Shown: positions 34,171-43,951 of the stretch, in pieces
Layout of the letters: each line of letters opens with the position of its first letter
Numbering within the stretch: position 1 is the stretch's first letter
Assembly (NCBI GenBank): GCA_025667525.1
Contig: CM046882.1
Location: 500,684,292-500,748,291 of the forward strand
Direction: 5' to 3'
Source: Glebionis coronaria
Lineage: Eukaryota > Streptophyta > Magnoliopsida > Asterales > Asteraceae
Length of the DNA stretch: 64,000 bases
Notes under the pieces: generated by a model
The model's database searches: none
Seen by the model: only the letters and a program-made list of their open reading frames with translations
Told to the model about the DNA's origin: nothing
Program-made: the position numbers and the translations under genes

Positions 34171-36078
34171 CTATTCATTATTTCTACTAGGTGTATTTGA
34201 TCTAGGTTTAGAGTTATGATTATTCCTTCTAGGTGTTGGAGTTTTACTTCTAGATCGTGAATTGTTTTGATTATCTCTTCTAGGCGTTGTCGTTCTACTT
34301 CTAGGCTTAGACTCATTCCGTACTCTAGGTGAAGTAGAGGATAGTCTAGATAAACTTCTATTTCCTATGAGAGGTTTACTTAATGGCCTGTAGAACTTAC
34401 CAATAGCATTGTCGTCAAGTATGGGTAATTTTACCTTATTAACAGTAAGATGCTTTAGTTTTTCATCTAACTTAGACTTTTCAGAAAGTTCAGGATTTTC
34501 ACCAAAATCAACCTCTGGCCGCGGTTCCTTATCTATGGCAGCGGTTCCATATTGATAAGGAACCACCCTATACAATCGGGTACCGCGTACAGCAGGAGTT
34601 TTTTGAGAAAACCTGACTTGTTTTGGTTCACTAGTTGAGGTTTCATTTGAGTTAAAACCTAGACCAAGTCTTTCCTTAGAATGAACTTGTTTGTTTAACA
34701 TATCATCAAGAGCACTAGTTCCTTTCATGAACTTTTCCAATTTAATGGAGGTGCTCTTGAGATCTTCATTCTCTAATCTAAGTTTCTCACAACTTAAGCA
34801 ACTTAAATCAACCTCTTTATTTTTCTCAAGTTTAGCCAATTTCTCCCTAAGTTCATTGATCTCATTTTCAAGCTTAGTTTTGGTTGTTTTTAAGGTTTTA
34901 TTCTTTTTTATGAATTTAAGACTAAGTTTATGTAAACTATCATATTTGCCTTCAAATTCAATATCATCACAAGTGGAACTATCATTGCTATAATATTCGG
35001 TTTCGGAATGTACCTCTTTAGAAGTGTGAGCCATTAGACATTTCTCCTCTTTGGGGTTGTCATCATCATCTTCACCGCTATCGCTCCAAGCGCCACTAAC
35101 GAACGTCGTGTGGTTCTTATCACGAGCGGGCTTTGGACAATCACCAATGAAGTGATTTGGATCACCACATCTAAAGAAATTCCTATCACTTTTTTCGTTC
35201 TTGACAAACCGATTCTTTGACAATGGTTTCTTGTCATAGTTGGGTTGCCTAACGTGTTGACCTCGCCTCTTGAAGAACTTCTTGAAATCTCTCACCGCCA
35301 ATGCATACTCCTCGTCATCGCTTTCCGAGGAACTATCATGGTCACTTTGTGCCTTCTTGGCTTTAAGTGCAAGAGATTTCCTTTCACTCTTGGTTTTCAC
35401 TAATTCCGAGTCCTTCAAAATTATCATCTCATGAACCTTCAAGTTTCCTATGAGTTCATCGAGTGATAAAGTTGAGAGATCTTTCGACTCTTCAATCGCC
35501 GTGACTTTTGCTCTCCACTTTGGATGTAAGGCCCTTAGAAACTTCCTAACATTGTTCTTGCTAGAAAAACCTTCATCAAGTGCTTTTAGACTAGTAATAA
35601 TGGTGTTAAACCTAGCAAATGCACTATCAATAGTTTCATCTTCTAAGATGACAAATCGTTCATATTGTTGGACAAGAAGATCGATTTTGCTTTCTTTGAC
35701 TTGGTTATTACCTTGGTGGGTTACTAAAAGAGTGTTCCAAATATCTTTAGCGGTTTCACACATAAAAATTCTTTCATACTCTTTCTTAGGCAAAGCATTA
35801 TAAATCACCATTTTAGCCTTATTATTTTTTGAAAGTTTCTTTTTAGTATCGTCATTAGCTTTGTCAAAAGTGACCAATTCTTTTGTTTTAGAAACTTCAT
35901 TAAATTGAAAGGGTAAAAAATCACCATTGGTAATAACATGCCAAAGATCTAAATCTTTTGATTTCACATAAGTTTCAAATCTATTTTTCCAATAAATAAA
36001 ACTATCGGTTTCAAAAAGTGGTGGTCTTTGCATAGATTGCCCTTCTAGGTATTTGTTGGAATCCATAGATCGATTCAA
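34171..36078 (-). CDS. gag: Copia gag, 635 codons
   Basis: Capsid/nucleocapsid protein. The N-terminal UBN2-like gag domain ([20 protein letters not shown], then [14 protein letters not shown] and [12 protein letters not shown]) spans about residues 20-230. An acidic/basic linker ([15 protein letters not shown]) leads to the CCHC knuckle near residue 296. There the first Cys is replaced by Phe ([14 protein letters not shown]), so Zn binding is probably lost. A coiled coil follows at about 385-455 ([20 protein letters not shown]). The C-terminus is Ser/Arg/Pro-rich ([11 protein letters not shown]). About 25 residues around [15 protein letters not shown] are encoded by the GGTACC motif shared with the LTR. 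Confidence 0.9.
   Translation of the reverse strand: MNRSMDSNKYLEGQSMQRPPLFETDSFIYWKNRFETYVKSKDLDLWHVITNGDFLPFQFNEVSKTKELVTFDKANDDTKKKLSKNNKAKMVIYNALPKKEYERIFMCETAKDIWNTLLVTHQGNNQVKESKIDLLVQQYERFVILEDETIDSAFARFNTIITSLKALDEGFSSKNNVRKFLRALHPKWRAKVTAIEESKDLSTLSLDELIGNLKVHEMIILKDSELVKTKSERKSLALKAKKAQSDHDSSSESDDEEYALAVRDFKKFFKRRGQHVRQPNYDKKPLSKNRFVKNEKSDRNFFRCGDPNHFIGDCPKPARDKNHTTFVSGAWSDSGEDDDDNPKEEKCLMAHTSKEVHSETEYYSNDSSTCDDIEFEGKYDSLHKLSLKFIKKNKTLKTTKTKLENEINELREKLAKLEKNKEVDLSCLSCEKLRLENEDLKSTSIKLEKFMKGTSALDDMLNKQVHSKERLGLGFNSNETSTSEPKQVRFSQKTPAVRGTRLYRVVPYQYGTAAIDKEPRPEVDFGENPELSEKSKLDEKLKHLTVNKVKLPILDDNAIGKFYRPLSKPLIGNRSLSRLSSTSPRVRNESKPRSRTTTPRRDNQNNSRSRSKTPTPRRNNHNSKPRSNTPSRNNE
34517..34590. 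repeat. GGTACC-type palindromic motif inside Copia gag
   Basis: GCGGTTCCTTATC, TTGATAAGGAACC and GGGTACCGCG occur in inverted order within the coding sequence, matching the motif of the LTR U3 and the 3' region. Confidence 0.7.
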
Positions 36079-36120
36079 GTTTTAAAATACAATATACTTT
36101 AAAAATTCTTGAGCAACCCT

Positions 36121-36131
36121 CTCTGATACCA
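36121..36131 (-). other. Primer-binding site of Copia element
   Basis: Minus-strand TGGTATCAGAG lies two bases inside the 5' LTR, complementary to initiator tRNA-Met. Confidence 0.92.
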
Positions 36132-36133
36132 AA

Positions 36134-37405
36134 TTTAGAAACTAGAAGGGGGGGTTGAATAGTTTCTTATATTTACTTGTTAAAATGTGGTTTCCAAAAA
36201 TCCTTTTTCAAAAACTTAGGCTTGAGGAAATATGTGAAATCTTCTTATGCACAATATGAACAATGATAGTGTAACTAAACTAATACTAACAAAAATATAT
36301 CCACAAAGAATAAAGAATGATAGTGTAACTAATCTAATACTAACACATGTATATGCATAAAGAATAAAGAATGTAAAGAGTTAAGGGTAAAGAAAGATCA
36401 AACCGAACACCAAAGATTTATAGTGGTTCGGCAACGAAGCTCACTCCTCGTTCCTACTCCACTCCTCGAGTACTCCTTACTCGAGAGTTCACTACACAAC
36501 AAGCTCCTTATGGTGGAGAAAACCGTACACGTCGCTTAACCAATTTCCGACTCTAAGCTAAAAGTCGAGCCCTAATCGTAGATAGGACCAATCTACACAA
36601 CTATACTTAGTACATACACAACTTCCAAATAGACACAACTACTTGGATCTTCACAACTATGACAGAACTACAAATGTATAAAATTAGATCTTCAATGGAT
36701 CTTTGGTGGTGGACTCAACACTTCACAAGGATAGTGTTCTTCTCTTTGCACTTGGAGAGGAAGGGATGGAAGAACAAGATTCACTTCTTAAACAAGTAAT
36801 AATCAAACAAATGATCAAAGATTTGAGTGATTAAAGAAGGGGTTTGAATCTGGAAATAAATGTGCAAAAGAGGTGAGATGAAAAGCTGAGAATGGTCCAC
36901 TATTTATAGGACAAAGGAGCCAACAACTATTTCTGCCCGCGGTACCTTATCTTAGCCCGCGGTACCTTATCGATAAGGTACCGTCTAGGTGCTAAGGTAC
37001 CGCCGGACTAGACTCCGCTCCTTTTTGTCCTTTAGTGGTGGAGGTCTTATCTGGATATAAAAAATATCCTGAAAGGATATTCTTAACCAAATAAGAATAT
37101 GCCATTTTCAAATTTCAAATAATTAATTTAATAAAACATTTTCTTAAAAAGAAAGTTTAATAAAAACTTGTCACACTTAATAAAAAGTGAGTTTTAAGAA
37201 AAGATTAAATCACTTGATCACTTGATTAAGGTTAGTACTTGTTTATCCATACCTTAAGTGAAAATGGTTAAAATGAAAAATACTTGAACTCAAGAATTCG
37301 TTTTTCGTTGTTTTCGTAAATGCTTGTTTTTACATATTGTCGTAATCAAAACAAGGCGAGACCGAAAAATGCAAGTAACGTTTTTAGGCATTTATTGCAT
37401 TAACA
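36134..37405 (-). repeat. 5' LTR of Copia element
   Basis: Paired with 28219-29492. On the plus strand it begins TTTAGAAACTAG where the other copy has TGTAGAAACTAG. The U3 GGTACC cluster is at 36935-37008 and the minus-strand TATA box at about 36899-36907. Confidence 0.92.
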
Positions 37406-37500
37406 TATATGATTCATCATGAAACATATATGTTTCACCATGAAACATATATGATTCATGGTGAATCATATATGTTTCATGATGAAACATATATGCAAAG
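37406..37500. repeat. 21-bp palindromic repeat array, right of the Copia insertion
   Basis: Continuation of the array at 28089-28218. It is followed by a second copy (37496-37571) of an acceptor segment that also occurs before the left half of the array (about 28026-28090). Confidence 0.9.
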
Positions 37501-37556
37501 TTCATCATGAATCATATTTGATTCTAACTTTCAGTGTATTTTACATTTATTTGTAG

Positions 37557-38057
37557 AGTATATGCAAAGTTATTGAAGATACGCTGTCGAGAGTATCAAA
37601 GGAGAAGTCTGAGATAGAAACTCTCTTGAAAAGGGCTAGCAACGACTTCCCAAATGATGAACAAGTTGATGCTTTGTACCACAGATATATTGGATTGTTT
37701 AAAGATACTATGTGGTTACAAGATAAGTCACCCCATATTGACGATTTTGACGATGAGAAAAGAGACGATGAGAAGAAAGACGATGAGAAGAGAGACGAGC
37801 CGGATGATGACCCGGCTAAGAAGAGAGACGAGCCGGCTGGTGATCCGGCTGAGAAGAGAGACGAGGCGTAGAATGTTGTTGATGCTGAAAAAGGAGACAG
37901 AGGCAAGGAGACGTCTCATACTGAGGATGTTGTTGCTGAGAAGGAGGGGTATGTTGATGAATTAAATGTGGAAACTTATACTCAGTGGATTAATGCGAAC
38001 ATATGGTGGTATGGACCATATGTGGTTGATGTGACTGTCGAATCTTTTGGCCATGAA
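37557..38057 (+). pseudogene. Ulp1-like gene of MULE, central exon
   Basis: The acceptor TTTGTAG is at 37556. It encodes SICKVIEDTLSRVSKEKSEI, then an acidic stretch made of KRDDEKKDDE and KRDEPAGDPAE repeats. A TAG stop at 37869 is followed in the same frame by NVVDAEKGDRGKETSHTED and QWINANIWWYGPYVVDV. The donor GTAATT is at 38058. The frame continuing past the stop shows the stop is a later lesion. No enzymatic motif in this exon. Confidence 0.65.
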
Positions 38058-38145
38058 GTAATTTGTTAACCTTTCATTATTTATTCATATTTTTTATGTT
38101 ATGTTATTATGAACTGTTAAATTAAAAAAAGGTTCAATGTTTCAG

Positions 38146-38483
38146 GAGGAGTATTGGGCTTGGCCTACGCATCTTCCTGGTGCTGTGTCTACTGGGACTG
38201 CTCCACCGCTGCCTGGTGCTGAGCCTGCTAGGACTGCTCCACCGCTGCCTGGTGCTGAGCCTGCTGGGACTGCTCCACCGCTGCCTGGTGCTGTGCCTGC
38301 TGGGACTCCTACACAACAGACTCCTCCACAACAGACTCCTCCAATGGGTATTAAGAAATTGGTCCAACCAGATTCTCCAATAACTTTTGTTTATCAGTAT
38401 AAGAGAATCAATGTTGAGTCATTGATTAACAGAGTTGAGTTTATCATGGGAAACAACTTGTTTTCTATGCAAGGCAAAAAATA
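38146..38483 (+). pseudogene. Ulp1-like gene of MULE, proline-repeat exon
   Basis: The acceptor TTTCAG is at 38145. Four copies of a 36-bp repeat (LPGAEPAGTAPP type, about 38173-38313) are followed by TPTQQTPPQQTPP and then FVYQYKRINVESLINRVEF. The donor is AATA/GTAAGC at 38484. The repeat encodes a flexible linker in front of the protease domain. The extended frame on the opposite strand is a shadow of the repeat. Confidence 0.65.
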
Positions 38484-38531
38484 GTAAGCTCTCTTTGTCA
38501 TGTCTTTTAGAATTTTTTTGTTAACTGTGTA

Positions 38532-38636
38532 TGAAAAATACATGATCCATGATGAAACATACATGATCCATGATGAAACATACATGATCCATGATGAATC
38601 ATGTATGTTTCATCATGGATCATGTATGTTTCATCC
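38532..38636. repeat. 21-bp-type palindromic array in intron of Ulp1-like gene
   Basis: ACATGATCCATGATGAAACAT repeated, then mirrored as ATGTATGTTTCATCATGG. This is a variant with GATCC in place of GATTC. Confidence 0.88.
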
Positions 38637-38689
38637 ATAACTTTTTGTGTAAATTACTGGATAACACCATTTATTTTCTTATTTTGTAG

Positions 38690-39734
38690 TGAAATTATTT
38701 TTCAAACTGTATCTGGATATCCTCTATCAGCCGTACGTGTCAATTTGGAGACTTTGGCACCAAGGATATGGATAGATGGTAGTGTCATAGACTGTTTTGT
38801 CGCCATTCTTAATGATGAGCATGATACCAAACTTCCAGAGACGAAATATCACTATTTTTCTACTGGTTGTATTGTAAGTTGTCATTTGACTATTCTTCGA
38901 GTGGTTATATTAGTTTCATGTTTTCTCTTATGACTTTTTTTTCTTATACAGACACCAGATATGATTAGCAGAGTTCTTGGTAAGGAACCATCATACAAAC
39001 TGTTTAAGGAAGCAATATTGGCTCAGTTTGAAGGTGATGAAGCTTCTGTGTCTCTCTCACGCGTTGAGTTGGCTTTTTTTCCTATATGCACTTCAAATCA
39101 TTTTTATGTGGTTGTTTTCAACCTCAAAATGCCAACTACAATGTTGATTCATGATAACGCTTCTGGATTTACCTATTCAGCAAAATACAAGGGAGCTTGC
39201 AATATTTTTGTAAGTTTATTATGGGGGATTATATATAATTACGGATTATGATTGTATTTCGTTACACATGCATCTTTTTCATGTAATATGTTTTCGTGTT
39301 TTCTCTTTCTCGTTTTGTAGAAAAAGTTCTTTGCAAGGTATTTAGAGGAGCATAATCATCCAAGTCACTCCAAAGTTTCAAAAATGAAAAGCTATATTCC
39401 AAAGTTGAGTTAGAGTACTAAAACAAATCATGAAGACTGCGGTGTATTTGCTATGATCCATTTGGAGAACTACACCGGCAACAGTAAGAGGAGCTGGGAT
39501 GTTGGTCTATGCGAAGAATCTGCTATGCAAAGAACTTCGTTGAAGCGTATGAGGTTCACGATAGCTACAAAGATTCTTCTTCATAATTTCAACAAGGAAA
39601 GAGCCAAAATGTTCAAGCTAGCCTATAATTTTGAGACAAAGGTTGACAAGGAAGAAAGAATCGCAATCATTGTTCATGCGCTAAACCATAGACATGAGCG
39701 TGATCTAGAGAAGGCTTCAGCCGAGAGTGAATAG
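38690..39734 (+). pseudogene. Ulp1/C48-like cysteine protease domain exons of MULE
   Basis: Three exons, 38690-38873, 38952-39209 and 39321-39734, with GT/AG borders. They encode a C48 (Ulp1, SUMO-protease-like) catalytic domain: His in SNHFYVVVFNL (codon at 39099), Asp in LIHDNAS (39153) and the nucleophile Cys in NHEDCGVFAM (39438). A TAG at about 39411, just before the Cys motif, stands where relatives have Trp (LS-stop-STKTNHEDC), consistent with TGG-to-TAG. The triad is otherwise intact. In active form such a protease would cleave a ubiquitin-like modifier; its role in MULEs is unknown. Ends at 39734, about 850 bases from the end of the converging transposase gene. Confidence 0.82.
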
Positions 39735-40035
39735 GATGATATGGCTCAGAAAGGAGAGGGTGATATGGCTAAGAAAATTGAAGGGAAATGAAGAATGACT
39801 TTATTCTATGATTGTGAATGGTAGAAGGATAGGAAAAAACACTAATATGGGTCTCTTTTGGTAGATCTAGCTGTTGGGCCTCTGATGTTTCTAATTGTTA
39901 GTAATCATTGTATTTTGAATGTAGTCTAAACAATGTAGTCTGTACAAGGTAGTTTGAATTACATGTTTGTATTTTATATGTGTTCAAATCTTTGATAATT
40001 ACAAGGTTTATCTGTGTACAAAGAATGATAGATGT

Positions 40036-40357
40036 GCCTTGATGAATCTTATATGGTTGATGATAAATCATACATGTTTTATCATGAATCATACATGATT
40101 CATCAAGACACATGTATGAATAATCACACTTGCTTTTGAAATTTTTAGATTTAGAGTTCTTTTTAACAATAATAATGTATCACTCTTGAATGAATCCATC
40201 ATGATTCATATATGATTCATTATGAATCATATATGTTTCATCATAAAACATATATGTTTCATGATGAATCATATATGTTTCATAATGAAACATATATGAT
40301 TCATGATGAATCATATATGTTTCGTTATGAAACATATATGATTCATTATGATTCATC
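40036..40357. repeat. Palindromic 21-bp arrays between the convergent MULE genes
   Basis: Two blocks (about 40036-40118 and 40187-40357) of ATGATTCAT/ATGAAACAT arms. Frames on either strand read as M-I-H-H/N-E-T/S-Y repeats and are not genes. Confidence 0.9.
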
Positions 40358-40581
40358 CCCAAACACTTCCAAACACTTTAAATTAAAATGATAACGCAGA
40401 AATAAACATATATGATTCATCCCCAAACACTTCAAATTAAAATGATAATGCAAAAATAATCAAGTATTAATTGAACTAAATATCAAAACAAAGTTGATTC
40501 AAAGTATAAAACTAAGTGTAAAACAAAGTGTTAATTAAAAACATATTGATAGTAAATATGACTTGAAAAAACATAGATTGA

Positions 40582-41309
40582 TCAACAAGCTGTGTTTGAT
40601 GTTTGTTCTGTAGCAGCAACGTTTCCAGCTTCTGTAGCAGCAACGTTTCTAGCTTCTGCTTGAGCAGCTTCCATAAGCGCCAACTTTGCAATATACTTTG
40701 GATTTAATGGACATGTGTTCTTGGTATGTTCATTTGTCACTTGTTTGCAAGATAAACATTTCCTAGCCTGCTTTTTCTTAGCTTTTATAGCGATTTCTCT
40801 TGCACTTTTTATATGTGCTCCTTTAGGTGCTGCTTTACGTTCTCCTTTAAGACCGGCTTTGTTTCGAGCCCCTTCTGGATTTCCTATGATCGGTTTATCA
40901 GCAGTCGGTTTCCAATTGCATATAAATCTAGGATTACATCACTCGTTTTCTGGGAAGGTGGCTTAGGAACTTGAACTTGTATTTCCTTCTTAATTTTTTC
41001 CAACGTTTGCACAAATTCTGCCAACTTTGCTTCATCTTTACTCAACCAAAACAAGCATTCATCGACCACGTTGTTGGCGTCGTTAGTTAACCTTTCAATG
41101 GTTTCGTTCTTTTCTCCATATCTTTTTGTCTTTCTTCTCAATCCAAGTGGTAATAAATCCTTTCTCCAACGCCTTAGAATGTATTTTTCTGGAATCTTTC
41201 CAACATCACGGTTCTTCAAAACACAAAATACGTGTCGGCACAAAAAACCATACCGAGTGAAATGTCTACAAGTACAATTAACTGAACCGTCTTCTGGATG
41301 ACGCAGAAC
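40582..41309 (-). pseudogene. mudrA-like: MULE transposase, C-terminal exon (SWIM finger and zinc knuckle)
   Basis: The acceptor ATCAG is at 41310-41312. The SWIM-type finger reads CTCRHFTRYGFLCRH. Then YILRRWRKDLLPL (the FAR1-family signature after SWIM), a helical tail, and after a 1-base frameshift near 40925 a basic stretch. A final CCHC-like knuckle CLSCKQVTNEHTKNTC follows at about 40740-40790. It ends with a short Ala-rich repeat (NVAATEA twice) and a stop at 40582. Confidence 0.78.
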
Positions 41310-41368
41310 CTGATTATGAAACATTAAAAACAAAATTAATACTTGGGCATTTACCAAAACAATTATGA

Positions 41369-41692
41369 GACATGTATGATTCATCATGAAACATGTATGA
41401 TTCATCAGGAAACATGTATGATTCATCAGGAAACATGTATGATTCATCATGAAACATATATGATTCATGATGAATCATACATCATTTTGGTAACAGTAAC
41501 AACAATTAATGATTCATTAACCATGAAACATATGTGATTCATTATGAATCATGTATGTTTCATCATGAATCATATATGTTTCAGGATGAATCATACATGT
41601 TTCATGATGAATCATATATGTTTCATCAAGAAACATGTATGATTCAACATGAATCATATATGTTTCATGGTGAATGAATCGTATACTATTTT
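41369..41692. repeat. Palindromic 21-bp arrays in transposase intron 4
   Basis: Two blocks, about 41369-41484 and 41508-41692, within the intron between the exon ending at 41732 and the one starting at 41309. Both strands read as M-I-H-x-E-T/S-Y repeats. Confidence 0.9.
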
Positions 41693-41731
41693 GGAAACAG
41701 CAACAACATTTAATTGATTTCACTCACTAAC

Positions 41732-42352
41732 CTTGTAGGTAGCAACCTTGTCTTCTTCTTGTATAACCATCTATTTGCCTTCCTCGGTATAAATTGTCCG
41801 GTACTCCCCTGCCCTCATGTCTTTAACATGAACCGTCTCAACTCCCTCTTCCATTCTAAGCTCTACTATTTGACAAGCCCAAACCGATTCCATTATTTCC
41901 TTTTGAACAAGCAGAAATATTGTCCTAGTATATATTGTAGCCGTATGTGTTTCCATCTCTAACCTTGTATAAGGTTTTGAAGCTGCTTCAAATGTTTTGA
42001 AGTCTAAAAACTCTTGCCTGTGTCTTTGCCTTTCCATGGAAGCTTTATAGCACATCATGAAATTGAGTAATGTTGACCCATGATTCGTGAAACATTTGAC
42101 AAATGAATTTTCACTCTCGGATCTGGAAGTGGTTCTCATTAAGCCAAACAAAGGAGAGGTAATAAAGTATGTTGGTAACCACATTTCTCGAAGGGTTAAC
42201 ATCTTCTTCATCCACTTGTGGTCTTGCAATTTAAAGTCTTCGATTAATTTATTCCATCTTTCTTCAAAGTCCTTAGGCTCTATGAACATATTCCACACAA
42301 GTTTGTTGAAACGTTCTTTGAAATTTGTTTCTTCATATGTTTCTTTGCATAT
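41732..42352 (-). pseudogene. mudrA-like: MULE transposase, exon 4 (catalytic Glu)
   Basis: The acceptor TTTACAG is at 42353. It encodes ICKETYEETNFKERFNKLVW, WNKLIEDFKLQDHKW, MWLPTYFITSPLFGLMRTTS and the third catalytic acid in SRSESENSFVK (about 42110). The TSRSESEN motif is the hallmark of FAR1-type MULE transposases. A TAG at 41771 interrupts the exon 12 codons before its donor AAG/GTTAGT and looks like CAG-to-TAG. Confidence 0.82.
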
Positions 42353-42386
42353 CTGTAAAAATAATCAGACAAGAATGATTAGATAC

Positions 42387-42512
42387 ATGGTTCATCATGA
42401 ATCATACATGATTCATCATGAATCATATATGTTTCATCATGAATCATTTATGTTTCATCATGAATCATGTATGTTTCATCATGAAACATATATGATTCAT
42501 GATAAAACATAC
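42387..42512. repeat. Palindromic 21-bp array in transposase intron 3
   Basis: Alternating ATGATTCAT, ATGTTTCAT and complements; ends against the exon 3 side at about 42520. Confidence 0.9.
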
Positions 42513-42544
42513 AGAACTCTACAAGAAAAATACAGACTTATGGT

Positions 42545-42816
42545 AAATGAAATTCTCCTTTGATGGAACTTTTTGCATGATGTGCCACATGTATAATCTA
42601 TGTTTAGACTGCGTAAACACTGCTTCAATTGCTCGCTTCATTGCCCCATCTTGATATGTTACAACCATATCGGGTTGCTTTGGGTGAGCAGTCAAGAATG
42701 AAGTTAATAGCCATATATAAGCATATGTGTCTTCACATAACAACAATCCTGCGCCGAATGTCACTGACTTTCTGTGATTATCTATGGCGGTGAATGGAAC
42801 AAAAACCATGTCGTAC
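42545..42816 (-). pseudogene. mudrA-like: MULE transposase, exon 3 (second catalytic Asp)
   Basis: The acceptor TTTCAG is at 42817-42819. It encodes YDMVFVPFTAIDNHRKSVTF, LLCEDTYAYIWLLTSFL and the second catalytic acid in VVTYQDGAMKRAI (Asp codon at 42648-42650), then RLYMWHIMQK. The joint with exon 2 restores a Lys codon (MNK|Y). The 3' donor is uncertain: no good GT lies where homology ends. Confidence 0.82.
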
Positions 42817-42850
42817 CTGAAAATTAAGTAAATCATAATCAGATGAGAAT

Positions 42851-43061
42851 GATTAGATACATGGTTCATTAGATACATGTTTCATCATGAAACATATATG
42901 TTTCATAATGAAACATATATGATTCATGATGAAACATATATGATTCATCATGAAACATATATGATTCATCATGAATCATGTATGTTTCATGATGAAACAT
43001 ACATGATCCATGATGAATCATATATGTTTCATCTTGAAACATATATGTTTCATAGTAAACC
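42851..43061. repeat. Palindromic 21-bp array in transposase intron 2
   Basis: About ten units of the 21-bp repeat fill most of this 290-base intron. Both strands are open because the unit is a multiple of three and self-complementary. Confidence 0.9.
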
Positions 43062-43103
43062 ATACAGAATTCTACAAGAAAAAGTTTTTATTCAACAACT
43101 TAC

Positions 43104-43913
43104 TTATTCATTCTGATTGTTGCGTCAAATGATATTACATCACCAAACTCATCGTAGTTGCATTTATCAACTTCATCTGCCCAAAAAAGTGCAACTAACA
43201 CGCCGTTTTCAACCTTGTACTGAAATGTAAAGTTTGGCGCAAACAACTTCCTATTTTCCATCTTCTCTATCAACATATGTGCATCACTTTCTCCTATAAC
43301 CTCATTAACGTCTCTGATATGATTCTTAAAACCGCCAGTCGTGCTATGAACATAGTGAGAACCCCCTTTCATCGTAGAAAACAAGTGGTGCGCCTTTGTT
43401 CCACCAAGTTTCATTGTTGAAGCTTTTATAACAAACATTTTTTCCGCCTGATTCATCTTTCGTTGTTTCTTTGTAAGATGCTCAAATTCTTTCGGAATCA
43501 TTCGGTGGTTGTGTCTCGGATCGAATGTAACTACTTCATACTTTCCGGTACGACTATCCAATGCAATCTTAATTCTCGCACGGCAACCCGTTCGTCTATG
43601 CCTTGTATTTCTAACTTGCTTATCATTGTGTTGAGGATCCAATGTGTTAATATTTATCTCCTTTGGATTCCCTTCTCGATTACACATGACATACTTTGAT
43701 TTCACCAAACCACTTTTTGTTTTCTTTTGGCATGTCATCTTAGCTTCAAACCCTGCCTTTTCAGCGTAAGTGTTATAAAAATCGACACCTTGCTCTATTG
43801 TATCAAAAGTTTGCCGCACAAAAGGTTTCGACATATGGTTCGCAGTATATTGTTCCTCCAGGTGTCTCGCCTTCTGGGAACAAAGTTGGAGTGCTCCTTG
43901 GAACTGTTAAACA
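43104..43913 (-). pseudogene. mudrA-like: MULE transposase, exon 2 (FAR1 DNA-binding region and first catalytic Asp)
   Basis: The acceptor TTAACAG is at 43914. The FAR1-type N-terminal zinc-finger region is visible in FVRQTFDTIEQGVDFYNTYA, KAGFEAKMTCQKKTKSG, TGCRARIKIALDSRTGKYEV and FDPRHNHRM. The linker KQRKMNQAEKMFV leads to the catalytic domain, ending with the first Asp in VISFDATIRMNK (43124-43126). The donor is AATAA/GTAAGT. Near 43830-43850 two frames can be read through the start of this domain, so a 1-base frameshift may exist. The protein would bind MULE ends and catalyse excision. Confidence 0.85.
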
Positions 43914-43951
43914 ATAACATTTAGGTTTTGTTTTAGTAATTTATTTTTACA

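Larger units (their letters stand above)
28219..37405 (-). mobile_element. Ty1/Copia LTR retrotransposon inside the MULE, 9.2 kb
   Basis: LTRs of about 1.27 kb (36134-37405 is the 5' LTR, 28219-29492 the 3' LTR) are flanked by TATAT on both sides. Minus-strand order is LTR, initiator-Met primer site, gag, protease, integrase, RT, RNase H, a 1.5-kb 3' region and LTR. Protease and integrase precede RT, which defines Copia. The length, the late Gag coiled coil and the long 3' region suggest the Maximus/SIRE-like group (inference). One in-frame stop in pol and a frameshift between gag and pol are the main lesions. The two LTRs differ at about 25-30 positions by eye, so this is one of the youngest insertions in the window. 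Confidence 0.92.

Noticed and set aside
40180..40362. Minus-strand frame of M-I-H-H-E-T-Y repeats (similar frames at 41343-41537, 41517-41723, 42869-43063, 42877-43116)
   Set aside because: Produced by the self-complementary 21-bp array; both strands are open for trivial reasons and the blocks lie in introns.
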